Assembly (NCBI GenBank): GCA_016649895.1
Contig: JAENWR010000035.1
Span: 1 to 32,263, forward strand
Direction of reading: 5' to 3'
Length of the DNA: 32,263 nt
Origin: Acidimicrobiia bacterium
Lineage (GTDB): Bacteria > Actinomycetota > Acidimicrobiia > Acidimicrobiales > SKKL01
Below, piece by piece: positions 1-7,310 of this stretch; position 1 is the first letter of the stretch; each line of letters begins with the position of its first letter. A program made the position numbers and the translations under genes. The notes under the pieces were generated by a model. It ran no database searches, was not told the DNA's origin, and saw only the letters and a program-made list of their open reading frames with translations.

Positions 1-3
1 CGC

Positions 4-69
4 CCCACTCCTCGTCTCGGCCCGCCCCGCCCCGCCCCGCCCCGCGCCCCAACCCACTCCTCGTCTCGG
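4..69. repeat. 17-bp direct repeat flanking a CCCGC tandem run
   Basis: The 17-bp string beginning CCCACTCCTCG occurs at 4-20 and again, identical, at 53-69. The interval holds about four to five tandem CCCGC units (21-46). The sequence shows this directly; no function can be assigned. It lies just upstream of the hairpin at 65-107 and of the AbiEi gene fragment. Confidence 0.7.
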
Positions 70-107
70 GAGGATCCTCCACCGTGCTGGTGCAGGATCG
101 TCCCGAG
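65..107. terminator. Stem-loop, possible terminator of an upstream gene
   Basis: Arms 65-78 and 94-107 pair at 13 of 14 positions around a 15-nt loop. There is no T-run on either side, so a rho-independent terminator is only suggested. An upstream promoter-region hairpin is the alternative. Confidence 0.4.
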
Positions 108-156
108 AGCTGCGGGACGGGCGTTCGTGTCACACCCCCTTGCTGTGATGGTGGCC

Positions 157-246
157 ATGAGCACCCGTGACGTGTCCCGACTCCTCGCCATCGCAGCGCG
201 CCAGTACGGCGTCGTCTCCCGGGCTCAGGCGCTCGACGCGGCGTGA
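157..246 (+). pseudogene. N-terminal fragment of an AbiEi/DUF559-type protein
   Basis: An ATG at 157 opens 29 codons ending in TGA at 244-246. The peptide (MSTRDVSRLLAIAARQ, then YGVVSRAQALDAA) looks like the first helices of the winged-helix domain that begins AbiEi-like/DUF559 proteins (small helix, then 'G-V-[VF]-[ST]-R-x-Q'). The gene then stops making sense. The missing body of such a protein, lacking exactly this N-terminus, is found on the same strand at 14581-15438. Joining 242 to 14583 gives a continuous frame (DAA then SRNRML). I infer one gene split by an insertion. A separate truncated paralogue is the alternative. Confidence 0.6.
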
Positions 247-524
247 CCGAGTCGGACGTCTGAAGAACCAACCGGTGGGTATACCCCGACTCACGTTCGG
301 CCAGCGGCTGAAGCTCAAGCCGGACCACGTAATCGACATCGGCTGGCATGACCTCGAAGACGACCCCGAACGACAGTCCCTTGATCCATGGGATCCTAGG
401 CGACAGCTGCCTGACGCACGATAACGGTTATGGCTCATCGTCCAGTCGATCCTCCATGTCGGAGGTCCAGCTGTCGTCACGGACGGGCGGCACTCGTTCG
501 GCTGCACGACTCCGGCCAGCAAGC
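247..524. other. No recognisable gene
   Basis: Several short frames are open here, on both strands, but none shows a start with a ribosome-binding site or recognisable residues. A 10-bp perfect palindrome, GGGTATACCC, is at 277-286. This stretch is the first DNA inside the presumed inserted block. Confidence 0.5.
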
Positions 525-554
525 TTGACCATTGGTGGAGATTGTGTCCATACT
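525..554 (+). promoter_or_regulatory. Candidate sigma70-type promoter of the phospholipase operon
   Basis: TTGACC (525-530) and CATACT (549-554) are separated by 18 bp, a fair match to -35/-10 consensus. The gene start at 591 follows with a strong purine-rich ribosome-binding site (GAGGGGGG, about 579-586). Inferred from sequence only. Confidence 0.45.
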
Positions 555-590
555 GCTCATGGGTCGCTTGCGGCGAAAGAGGGGGGCAAC

Positions 591-1499
591 ATGAGCGCTG
601 GGGCTAAGCGGGGCATTGCGTCACGCGTGCTGGTTGCCGTAGCTGTCGTGGCCACGGTGCTGGTTCGGCTGCAGGCCGATCCGGCGAGTGCCACGCACCC
701 GCCGTGAAATATTGGGGCGTGTCAGTACACCTACCTGATTTATCAGGATCCCGCTCAGTCATTCACGGGACGATTCCTCAACGGAACGTGCACGCGTCGT
801 GGCGAAATCACCAACTACTACGTCTATGGATTCAACAGGAACCCCGATGCATCGGGATTTAGCTATTTCCTGGGGCAGTGGGTCCCGAGTGCGGCGACTA
901 CAATATTCAACTCTCCAGAGTTCCATACGGTCCAAAACACCAACAGCTCAAAAGTGGGGGCTCTGTACTGGGGAGCGCTGCGGCGGGCGCCCGACCCAAA
1001 CGGGCTCGCCTACTGGACCTCTCAGCTGAATGGGGGGACGCCTTGGTCGACCGTCGTGAGCTCGATCATTAACGGAGCCGAGTACAACAATCGGCGGAAC
1101 TACGTCAACAACGCAGTCGCACAGCTCTACAACGAGGCCAACTGGTTCAATCTCGGTGTTTGGTTTGAATACTTCTGGGCGATCAGGACAAATCTGCGCT
1201 TCGGGACAGACGGTGTGGATCCCTTGAACTGGAGTTCCGACGGTTGCAGCTTTGGGTCTGGGGTCTATCTCACGCACATTGACGAACGAACGTGTCGTCG
1301 ACACGATTTCGGATGGCGAAACTTTGGCTCAGGGCCACAGCTCGAGCGCACCGGAGCCATGAAGCAGCGGGTCGATGACCAATTCCTAGTGGACATGACC
1401 ACTCGGTGCAATGCTCGTTGGGGAGATCCCTTCAATCGAGCCATCTGCATCTCGCAGGCTGGCGCGGCGCACATCGCGGTCAGAAACGCTGGTTGGTAG
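591..1499 (+). pseudogene. Secreted prokaryotic-type phospholipase A2 with DUF4214-like repeats, interrupted by one TGA
   Basis: An ATG at 591 with a good ribosome-binding site starts a signal peptide (KR, then hydrophobic VLVAVAVVATVLV, then a likely ASA cleavage site near residue 35). TGA occurs at 705-707, but the same frame continues open to TAG at 1497-1499. The middle carries two DUF4214-like repeats (FNRNPDASGFSYFL near 831-872 and LRRAPDPNGLAYW near 978-1017). The C-terminal part matches prokaryotic phospholipase A2: NWSSDGC, then CRRHDFGWRNF with the catalytic His-Asp pair, then the RVDDQFLVDM helix and paired cysteines. The enzyme would hydrolyse the sn-2 ester of phospholipids outside the cell. 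A single change, for example TGG to TGA, would explain the break. Readthrough, or a restart at a downstream GTG (882 or 954) without a signal peptide, are less likely. The lipoprotein gene follows after 8 nt. Confidence 0.75.
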
Positions 1500-1507
1500 G
1501 AGGGAAC

Positions 1508-2473
1508 ATGATGCGCGAATCGCCTTGCACGGAATCCAGTGGCCTATCGCTCCTGCGCGGAAGGGCACTCAGGATCGTCGGAGCCGCGGCCGCCGTCGCT
1601 GCACTGGCGGGAGGTTGTGGCGATGGTCAGCCAGAGGCCGCCGACGGCGCGGTTTCAGCCGGCCCCGCGAGTCTGTCGAGCACGGCAGAGACGCAGGTGG
1701 CCGATTCTCGTTCCATGGTGGCGATGTCGATCCTGCAGGGGCGGGAGTACGCAGTTCGTTCATGCGTGGACTCCGCAGGGATCGGAGTTGCCTACACGCC
1801 CGAGGTGCCCTTCCTGGAGGGTGAGCCCGGCCCCGGGTACGGACTGGCCAGTAGCTGGGCCTCCGCTGCCGATAGAAGCGTGGACGCGAGTACCGGCAGC
1901 GCCCACGAAGCTAATCACGCAGCGGTCGACGCAATCGATCGAGGGGATAGAGCGGAGTGGGATGCCTGCCACGATGAGTGGCTGGGGGAAGATCGAAGGA
2001 CCGAAGATCTTCGCTTGTCTGAGCAGCTGTACAATGTGATTGGCAGCGCCCATGCCGCAACACTCGACGACTCCTCCGTTCAAGCGGCATTCGAGCGGTG
2101 GAGCGAGTGTCTTGTGGATTCTGCCGGAGTTCGTGCAGCGCATCCTGGCGAGGTTCGCACACTGGTTGAGGAGGAGTGGACTGCCCTCCTTGCCGAGAAC
2201 GACCTAGAGGCGCAACGCACCATGAGCGACAGAATCGCCGAGTTTGGTGAGTACGAGCGCTTCATCGCCTCGGCTGAAGCTCGGTGCTATTCTGAACATG
2301 TTCGAACGACCTTCGATTCCGTCTTCATGGCGGCGCTCGCTCGACGAGAGTCTCAGGAGGACCGGCTCCTGACCATGATCGAGCAAACCCGGCCGCCGTA
2401 TAGTTATTGGTCGGCAACGGAGGCGGAGCTCCTCGAACGAATGCAGGGTAGCGACGGCAGCCTAGCGAGATAA
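1508..2473 (+). CDS. Predicted lipoprotein of unknown function
   Basis: The protein has 321 residues. ATG at 1508 (or the adjacent 1511) is preceded by AGGAGGG. The N-terminus is a lipoprotein signal: arginines, hydrophobic IVGAAAAVAALA, then the lipobox LAGGC with the acylated Cys near residue 37. The mature part is hydrophilic and acidic, mostly helical in character, with several separated cysteines (for example SCVDS, DACHDEW, SECLVDS, ARCYSE) that could form disulfides outside the membrane. I recognise no domain. It lies 8 nt after the phospholipase gene and overlaps the next gene by 1 nt, so the three are probably co-transcribed. An immunity or partner role for the phospholipase is possible but unsupported. 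Confidence 0.75.
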   Translation: MMRESPCTESSGLSLLRGRALRIVGAAAAVAALAGGCGDGQPEAADGAVSAGPASLSSTAETQVADSRSMVAMSILQGREYAVRSCVDSAGIGVAYTPEVPFLEGEPGPGYGLASSWASAADRSVDASTGSAHEANHAAVDAIDRGDRAEWDACHDEWLGEDRRTEDLRLSEQLYNVIGSAHAATLDDSSVQAAFERWSECLVDSAGVRAAHPGEVRTLVEEEWTALLAENDLEAQRTMSDRIAEFGEYERFIASAEARCYSEHVRTTFDSVFMAALARRESQEDRLLTMIEQTRPPYSYWSATEAELLERMQGSDGSLAR

Positions 2474-2790
2474 TGTCCATAAAATGGATCACCGTCGTAG
2501 GGCCACTTGTACGGGTTGCTGCGGTGGCTGCGTTGGTGCTGTTGGTCTCAAATACTACAGCTATGGCAATCGCGGCGTTCGTGGCTACTGGTCTGTTGTT
2601 GGCTGTACGACCTCCGGCGTTCTGGGTAGTCTGGGGGCCAATCGCAGCTGGGGCAGTATCGGTCCGCTGGTTGCTACTTCGGGAGTCCTACGATGCGGCA
2701 GGGGCCGCTCTGCTATGGCTTGCGGCTTCAGCGGTGCTGAGTCTCATATTCGCGTGGCGTGGTTCAAGTGAGGGCAGTAGCCCCGCATAG
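2473..2790 (+). CDS. Small integral membrane protein, unknown function
   Basis: The protein has 105 residues. Its ATG overlaps the lipoprotein stop (TAATG), which points to translational coupling. Three to four hydrophobic segments can be seen: about 8-26, 30-44, 48-66 and 78-94. The tail is short and hydrophilic. No family is recognised. Together with the phospholipase and lipoprotein genes it forms a compact envelope operon. By analogy with toxin-immunity pairs it might protect the membrane, but nothing in the sequence proves this. Confidence 0.65.
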   Translation: MSIKWITVVGPLVRVAAVAALVLLVSNTTAMAIAAFVATGLLLAVRPPAFWVVWGPIAAGAVSVRWLLLRESYDAAGAALLWLAASAVLSLIFAWRGSSEGSSPA

Positions 2791-3113
2791 ATTGACGGCG
2801 CGTTCGCGACTCTGAATCTGCATCGAGTATCCGACGTATCGTCGCAGTGACGCACCTGCGCCCGCGTCGGGCGGACTGTGCGAGCCAATCCGCGCGATGC
2901 CCCATCAGTGGTAGGAGCGCAGCCCAGCCGCAGTGATCTGGCTTGTAGATGCAAGTGATCTATCAGGCGTTGGTTCTAGGCCGGTCGAGTGTCGCCGGTG
3001 TCCCCCTCGGCGGTCTGTGATGAATCGAATCTTGCTCGCGTGTCGCAGAAGCCGACGCCGTTGTGCATCTGTAGGCATGAGGCGATCGAGGCGCCCTTCT
3101 GGGCCCACTTCCC
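2791..3113. other. No recognisable gene upstream of the insertion sequence
   Basis: Open frames on the minus strand here are of antisense type, with no credible start or family resemblance. The stretch ends exactly at the left inverted repeat of the next element and may be remnant DNA from an older insertion. Confidence 0.5.
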
Positions 3114-3136
3114 CTAAGCTTGCGATTAAACCTTGG
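3114..3136. repeat. Left terminal inverted repeat of the NF041680-type IS
   Basis: It is identical, as reverse complement, to 4946-4968 over 23 bp. The next base differs on both sides, which fixes the limits of the match. Confidence 0.9.
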
Positions 3137-3494
3137 GTTGGCTCGCGGCGGTGTCTTTGACGATCAGGTCGGTGGCTTTGGCGGCGACTTGGCGCATCTT
3201 GCTGATGACGGCGCGGAGCTGCCTGTCGTTGGCGATCCACTCTTGGTAGAGGCGGGCCTCGTCTTGGGTTAGTCGCCGGGTGACGGTCTTGCCGTTGACC
3301 TTGGCGGTCCACTGGTAGTAGGGCCCGTGTGGTTGGGGCGGGTCGGCGTTGCAGCGGCAGCCGGGTGAGGCGCAGCGCGTGTGACGGTGCGTGATGCTGC
3401 CGGCGGCGATGTAGCCGACGTCGGCGAGCTCGCCGACCAGCGTGGCGTAGCGGGTTTGGTAGGCGGCGAGGCGTTCCGCGGTCGATCTGGCCAT
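3126..3494 (-). CDS. DUF6788-family IS accessory protein
   Basis: The protein has 122 residues and starts at ATG 3494. It shows the DUF6788 pattern: RYATLVGELADVGYIAAGS, then TRCASPGCRCNADPPQPHGPYY (a CxxxxCxC-like cysteine cluster that may bind metal), then W-x-VNGKTVTRRL and a helical C-terminus. I know this small family as a frequent companion of transposase genes; its role is unknown, with DNA binding or regulation of transposition as plausible options. It is divergent from the transposase across 69 bp and its stop codon lies within the terminal repeat. Confidence 0.75.
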   Translation of the reverse strand: MARSTAERLAAYQTRYATLVGELADVGYIAAGSITHRHTRCASPGCRCNADPPQPHGPYYQWTAKVNGKTVTRRLTQDEARLYQEWIANDRQLRAVISKMRQVAAKATDLIVKDTAASQPKV

Positions 3495-3538
3495 CGCTGT
3501 CCTTCCGTCGTGTCGAGGCGAGTATCCAAGTCTACCGA

Positions 3539-3562
3539 CCAGACAGTAGAAATACTGTCTGG
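3539..3562 (+). promoter_or_regulatory. Perfect hairpin abutting the transposase start codon
   Basis: CCAGACAGTA (3539-3548) and TACTGTCTGG (3553-3562) are perfect 10-bp arms around a GAAA tetraloop. The stem ends one base before the ATG at 3564. It occupies the place of the ribosome-binding site, and no Shine-Dalgarno sequence is visible there. It may be an operator for a dimeric regulator, perhaps the neighbouring DUF6788 protein, or an RNA structure limiting translation of the transposase. Confidence 0.7.
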
Positions 3563-3563
3563 C

Positions 3564-4937
3564 ATGGAACCACAGTCACAGAGGCCGGGCAACGACGAGG
3601 CCGGCGCGACGGACGCGCTCGTCGGGTTCCGTCGGGAGCTCCACGACTGCATGTTCAGCTGGGCCGACGCGCTTTTCGAGTTGTGCGACGCGGTTCTGTG
3701 CGCCCCGGCGCCGGTCGGTTCGGTGCCGGCACTGAGCCTGGAGCCGGTGTTCCGGCGCAGCCACGGCAGCCTCTACAAGGCGCTCGCCCACGGCAGCCTC
3801 GACACCGACATGCTCCGGCGGGCCATCGTGGCCTACCGCCCGGCGCACTGGCCGGCAGTGTTCGCGGTTGACGCGTCGACGTGGGACCGCTGCGACGCGG
3901 AGACCAGTCCCGAGCGGGGCTTCTACTACTCGGCGTCGAAGCACTCCGCCGGCCAGCCCATCGTGGCGGGCTGGTCCTACCAGTGGATCACCCAGCTCGA
4001 CTGGGCACCGGACTCCTGGACCGCACCGCTCGACGCCCAGCGCATCACGCCCAACGAGGACACCACCACGGCCACCATCGAGCAGGTGCAACGCCTGGTC
4101 GGCCTCCTCGGCCACGACGGCGACGTCCCGATGTTCGTCTTCGACGCCGGCTACGACCCGATCGCCCTGGGAGCCGGGTTGGCTGGCACCCGGGCACAGG
4201 TGCTGGTGCGCATCAGCTCCAAGCGGGTCTTCCACCCCGACCCCCCGCTCCGCTCCGCCAACACGGTGGGGCGGCCGCGCCGCCACGGCGACCGGTTCGT
4301 CCTGTCCGACCCCGCAACATGGCCCGACCCCCACGCCGAGCTCGTCACCCACGACCCCCGTTACGGCGACGTCCGTGTGCAGGCATGGTCCGGGCTGCAC
4401 CCCAAGCTGCATGGCCGTGGACGCTGGGCCGGTGCCGACGCACCACCGATCGTGCGCGGCACAGTGATCCGAGTCGACGTCGAGCACCTCCCCAAACCCA
4501 CGGCACGCACGCTCAAGACGTTGTGGCTGTGGTGGTCCGGGCCCGGCCTACCCGACCTCGACGTCTGCTGGCGCGCCTACCTGCGGCGCTTCGACATCGA
4601 GCACACCTTCCGGTTCGCGAAGGGCACGCTCGGCTGGACCACCCCCGCGTTGCGCACACCCGAACAAGCCGACCTCTGGACCTGGATCATCGTCACCGCC
4701 TACACCCAGATCCGACTCGCCCGAGGCCTCATCGAGGACCTGCGCCTGCCATGGGAACGCCCCCGAGCCCCGGCACTGCTCACCCCATGCCGGGTCCGCA
4801 GAGGGTTTCGCCTGCTGCGCGCCACCATCGGCACGCCCGCCGGCCCACCGAAATCCACCAGGGCAGGACCCGGACGACCCAAAGGCACCCGAAAACCGCC
4901 ACGAACCCGCTACCCAGCAGTCAAGAAGGCCGCCTGA
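3564..4937 (+). CDS. DDE transposase, NF041680 family
   Basis: The protein has 457 residues; ATG 3564 is chosen because family members begin close to the FRRELHDCMFSWADALFEL segment. The DDE catalytic set can be seen: Asp in FAVDASTWDR, Asp in FVFDAGYDP, and Glu in RRFDIEHTFRFAKGTLGW, a pattern akin to IS4/IS701-type enzymes. The C-terminus is rich in Arg and Pro (basic tail). It catalyses cut-and-paste movement of the element bounded by the 23-bp repeats. The reading frame is uninterrupted, so the enzyme could be active. Translation may be restrained by the hairpin at 3539-3562. Confidence 0.85.
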   Translation: MEPQSQRPGNDEAGATDALVGFRRELHDCMFSWADALFELCDAVLCAPAPVGSVPALSLEPVFRRSHGSLYKALAHGSLDTDMLRRAIVAYRPAHWPAVFAVDASTWDRCDAETSPERGFYYSASKHSAGQPIVAGWSYQWITQLDWAPDSWTAPLDAQRITPNEDTTTATIEQVQRLVGLLGHDGDVPMFVFDAGYDPIALGAGLAGTRAQVLVRISSKRVFHPDPPLRSANTVGRPRRHGDRFVLSDPATWPDPHAELVTHDPRYGDVRVQAWSGLHPKLHGRGRWAGADAPPIVRGTVIRVDVEHLPKPTARTLKTLWLWWSGPGLPDLDVCWRAYLRRFDIEHTFRFAKGTLGWTTPALRTPEQADLWTWIIVTAYTQIRLARGLIEDLRLPWERPRAPALLTPCRVRRGFRLLRATIGTPAGPPKSTRAGPGRPKGTRKPPRTRYPAVKKAA

Positions 4938-4945
4938 CGGCACCG

Positions 4946-4968
4946 CCAAGGTTTAATCGCAAGCTTAG
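4946..4968. repeat. Right terminal inverted repeat of the NF041680-type IS
   Basis: It is the exact reverse complement of 3114-3136. Its last five bases (CTTAG) also form the start of the imperfect repeat of the neighbouring MITE-like unit. Confidence 0.9.
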
Positions 4969-5215
4969 AGGCCGCGCGGATAGGCAAAAGGGCCTCCGAC
5001 CAGGTAGTGTGCAGCGAAGTGACCGTCTCTCGGTCGGTGCGAGTAGCTGAACGGCTTGTGTCGAAATATGGTGAAATGTGGCGACGTACCGACCGAACGA
5101 GCATCCACCGGCACGCGGACCTCGCCTTGGCCGTCGCCGTGCCGCTCACAGCCAAGCTCATCCATTCGCGTAACCGCTGGTCACCGGCCCGTTGCCTATC
5201 CGCTGAGCCTCTAAG
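4964..5215. repeat. MITE-like unit with 24-bp imperfect terminal inverted repeats
   Basis: 4964-4987 and 5192-5215 are inverted copies matching at 21 of 24 positions (ends CTTAGAGGC and GCGGATAGGCAA). The 252-bp unit holds no credible gene. The IS to its left ends inside the first five bases, so the IS probably inserted at, or used, the end of this older element. A relic of a larger transposon is the alternative. Confidence 0.5.
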
Positions 5216-5242
5216 TACACCTACGAGGCGCGTCCCGACGAG

Positions 5243-5449
5243 GTGATGCCGGCCCGGCCGATCGTGCAGCTCCTCGCCCGCGTCGCTTTGTGGTCGCTGG
5301 TCGCCGTGGGTGCGCTCGGTGGCCTCGTCGGGCTGGCAGCAGCCGCGATAGCGAACACAACCGCCGACACCACGCCAGAGGGCGTGACAGCGGTGCCCCA
5401 GACGCCCCTGGGGGTCACTGCTGTGGCCGAGCAGACGGTGCGGGTCTAG
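5243..5449 (+). pseudogene. Small membrane-anchored protein, probably truncated by a TAG
   Basis: GTG 5243 / ATG 5246 opens a frame with one transmembrane segment (VALWSLVAVGALGGLVGLAAAA), ended by TAG at 5447-5449. The same frame then reads on sensibly (IEDPDVAEDYLVDAPAS, then RMTAGTSWHV) to about 5535. A Trp codon turned to TAG would explain this. The layout of a membrane anchor followed by an extracytoplasmic domain recalls conjugation proteins of the TcpC type, but that is a guess. No clear ribosome-binding site is seen. Confidence 0.35.
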
Positions 5450-5573
5450 ATCGAGGACCCCGACGTGGCTGAGGACTACCTGGTTGATGCACCGGCCAGT
5501 CGGATGACGGCGGGCACCAGCTGGCATGTGGTGTGTGCTGGCCGAGCACATCTCCCTTTGGGGCTAGATCTCT

Positions 5574-5590
5574 TGGGGGCGGAGCCCCCA
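5574..5590. terminator. GC-rich hairpin downstream of the 540-aa gene
   Basis: TGGGGGC and GCCCCCA pair perfectly around GGA. On the plus strand it is followed by AGATTTTG; on the minus strand there is no T-run. It lies 17 bp beyond the stop of the minus-strand gene at 5607. It may be a terminator or the end structure of a mobile unit (see the palindrome at 7286-7309). Confidence 0.5.
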
Positions 5591-5606
5591 GATTTTGTGA
5601 CGAGTT

Positions 5607-7229
5607 TCATGCGGCTGTCCCGAGTCTCGCGTTGGTGATGTAGGTGGCGAGGGTCTGGTCGATCGTGGTCAGGGCGCGACGAAGCTCGATGGGGGCGGGC
5701 GGCTTGTCGCCGGCGTCGAGGAGCGGTCCGAGTAGGCGGCGGTGGAGCTTGGTGTAGAAGACCGCAGCGCGGATGCCCTCGGGTGTCGTCCGGTAGGTGT
5801 TGGTGCCGGGGATCTTCTCGATGAGCCCGTGGAGTCGAAGCTTGCGGAGGTCGTAGCCCATCTGGTTGGCGCTGTAGTCGACGTCGAGGAGTCCGGCGAC
5901 AAGCCCGCGAAGGCTCTGGTTGGTGAAGCCGGTGACGGCGTGGATGACACAGCAGAGCGCGCCGGTCAGGGCCATGGCGCGTGGGTCCCCGAAGCGCAAT
6001 GCCCCGGTTCGTTGGCCCTCTCGTATGTAGGGCTTGTGGAGACGGTCAAAGAGATCGTCTCCGATGGCACAGCCCTGACCGGCACGCTCGATCTGTAGCA
6101 GACGGGCGTTGACTCCGCGGGCTTTGGCGATCAGCTCGGGCAGGTGCTCGAGCCGGGCCAAGACCCCGATGTCGGATGGCTTGTTGATGACGGTCTCGAT
6201 CCGGAACGCTCTCCCTTCCTTGAGGTATTGCTTGACGCGGCTGTGCTTGTAGGCGAAGTCCATCTTCACCTCGGTGCCGGGCCCGAACACCCGGGTCCGG
6301 AACTGCTTGGCGGTGGTGCGGCCCCGGCGGTCACGGCCGAACACGGCGTGGACCTCCTGGGGCCGCCCGATTCCGATGTTGTCGGCCACGAGCGCTTCGA
6401 AGAACCGTCGTGCCCGACGCGGGTCATCGAGCACGAGAGTCCGGGAGACCTCGACCTGTCGCATCGACAGCTCCCACCAGTACCCGGCGGCCCGGTCCGT
6501 CGCGGTGAACGGCGTGGGGATCTGGGCGATCCAACGGTCGAAGAACCCCTGCACGTCCGCGGGTCCGAACCTCTCGCAGATCGCCGCCAGGCCCTCGGGA
6601 TCCTCACAGGCCGCGAACCCATTGGCCAGCGCGGTGTAGGAGATCCCGTTGTGGTCGGCCTGGCACTTGGCCCACTCGTGGCCGTTGACCCAGACCTTCG
6701 CGGGATACGGGAAGTACGTGCAGATCTTGATGAACCCCAGCCCGAAGTCGGGGTCGAGCACGTAGAAGTAGTAGGTGCCCACCCGCCGAGACGACTTCGT
6801 GAAGTCGAACGACACCACACCGGGCACCTCGGAGCGGTTGCGGCCCCCGAAGACCCACTGGAACTCCTGGGCCGCCACGATCGCCACCACCCCGAACCGT
6901 CCCGCCGCGAGCGCGTCATCGACATAGGGACGGACGTGATCGACCTTGCGGTCATCCCAACGGGACCGGTCCGGCTTGTTCAGATGCAGGATCGGGATGC
7001 CGTAGCTCTCCGCGTAGGCCTTCACCTCACGGCGGAACCGGTTGCCGATCTGGGAGAACAACGCAGGCGAAGGCACCGGGTTCCCGAGATGCTCGGTCAA
7101 GAACCGCACGACCTGCCCACCCACCTGGAGGTTCGGGACGTACGCGTTCAACAGCATCCGATCCACACACTCCACCTCGAGAAGCACATGGCCGTCGAGG
7201 ACCTCATTGATGTTCGTCACTGTCGCCAC
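5607..7229 (-). CDS. Uncharacterised actinobacterial family protein (540 aa), probably mobile
   Basis: I chose GTG 7229 because family members, as I recall them, begin at ATVTNINEVLDGH; an upstream ATG at 7262 would add 11 residues. The frame is uninterrupted. I recognise the family by its conserved segments (YVPNLQVGGQVVRFL, FPYPAKVWVNGHEWAK, YWWELSMRQVEVSRT, HSRVKQYLKEGRALRIETV-like, FGDPRAMALTGALCCV). It is widespread and often multicopy in actinobacteria and has no assigned function. The C-terminal third (GLLDVDYSANQMGYDLRKLRLHG, then IPGTNTYRTTPEG) resembles a winged-helix DNA-binding fold. I see no DDE, HUH or recombinase motif. Palindromes on both sides suggest a self-contained unit. 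No Shine-Dalgarno sequence is seen. Confidence 0.6.
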   Translation of the reverse strand: MATVTNINEVLDGHVLLEVECVDRMLLNAYVPNLQVGGQVVRFLTEHLGNPVPSPALFSQIGNRFRREVKAYAESYGIPILHLNKPDRSRWDDRKVDHVRPYVDDALAAGRFGVVAIVAAQEFQWVFGGRNRSEVPGVVSFDFTKSSRRVGTYYFYVLDPDFGLGFIKICTYFPYPAKVWVNGHEWAKCQADHNGISYTALANGFAACEDPEGLAAICERFGPADVQGFFDRWIAQIPTPFTATDRAAGYWWELSMRQVEVSRTLVLDDPRRARRFFEALVADNIGIGRPQEVHAVFGRDRRGRTTAKQFRTRVFGPGTEVKMDFAYKHSRVKQYLKEGRAFRIETVINKPSDIGVLARLEHLPELIAKARGVNARLLQIERAGQGCAIGDDLFDRLHKPYIREGQRTGALRFGDPRAMALTGALCCVIHAVTGFTNQSLRGLVAGLLDVDYSANQMGYDLRKLRLHGLIEKIPGTNTYRTTPEGIRAAVFYTKLHRRLLGPLLDAGDKPPAPIELRRALTTIDQTLATYITNARLGTAA

Positions 7230-7285
7230 CACCACAGCCTGAACCCGCCAGCGACACGACACCAGAGCCGACCCGGGAGGGGGCC

Positions 7286-7309
7286 GGGGGGAGGGCCTGC
7301 CCTCCCCCC
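7286..7309. repeat. Perfect 11-bp inverted repeat upstream of the 540-aa gene
   Basis: GGGGGGAGGGC and GCCCTCCCCCC pair perfectly around two bases. It lies about 57 bp upstream of the 540-aa gene start, and the IS1182-like element begins two bases further on. It may be a terminator, an end structure of the 540-aa unit, or the hairpin that the IS1182-like element used as a target. Confidence 0.7.
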
Positions 7310-7310
7310 G

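Larger units (their letters stand above)
3114..4968. mobile_element. Complete insertion sequence with NF041680-type transposase and DUF6788 gene
   Basis: The 1855-bp element is bounded by perfect 23-bp inverted repeats (3114-3136 and 4946-4968, starting CTAAGCTTGCG). It carries two divergent genes: a DUF6788-like protein on the minus strand, whose stop lies inside the left repeat, and a DDE transposase on the plus strand ending 8 nt before the right repeat. No target-site duplication is visible. Both genes are intact, so this is the least decayed part of the accessory block and may be a recent arrival. Confidence 0.85.

Noticed and set aside
21..46. CCCGC tandem run as an origin iteron array
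   Set aside because: Units are only 5 bp, with no AT-rich stretch, DnaA boxes or replication gene nearby.
705..707. TGA as a selenocysteine codon in the phospholipase gene
   Set aside because: It lies just after the signal peptide, away from the active site, and no SECIS-like hairpin was found next to it. A nonsense mutation is simpler.
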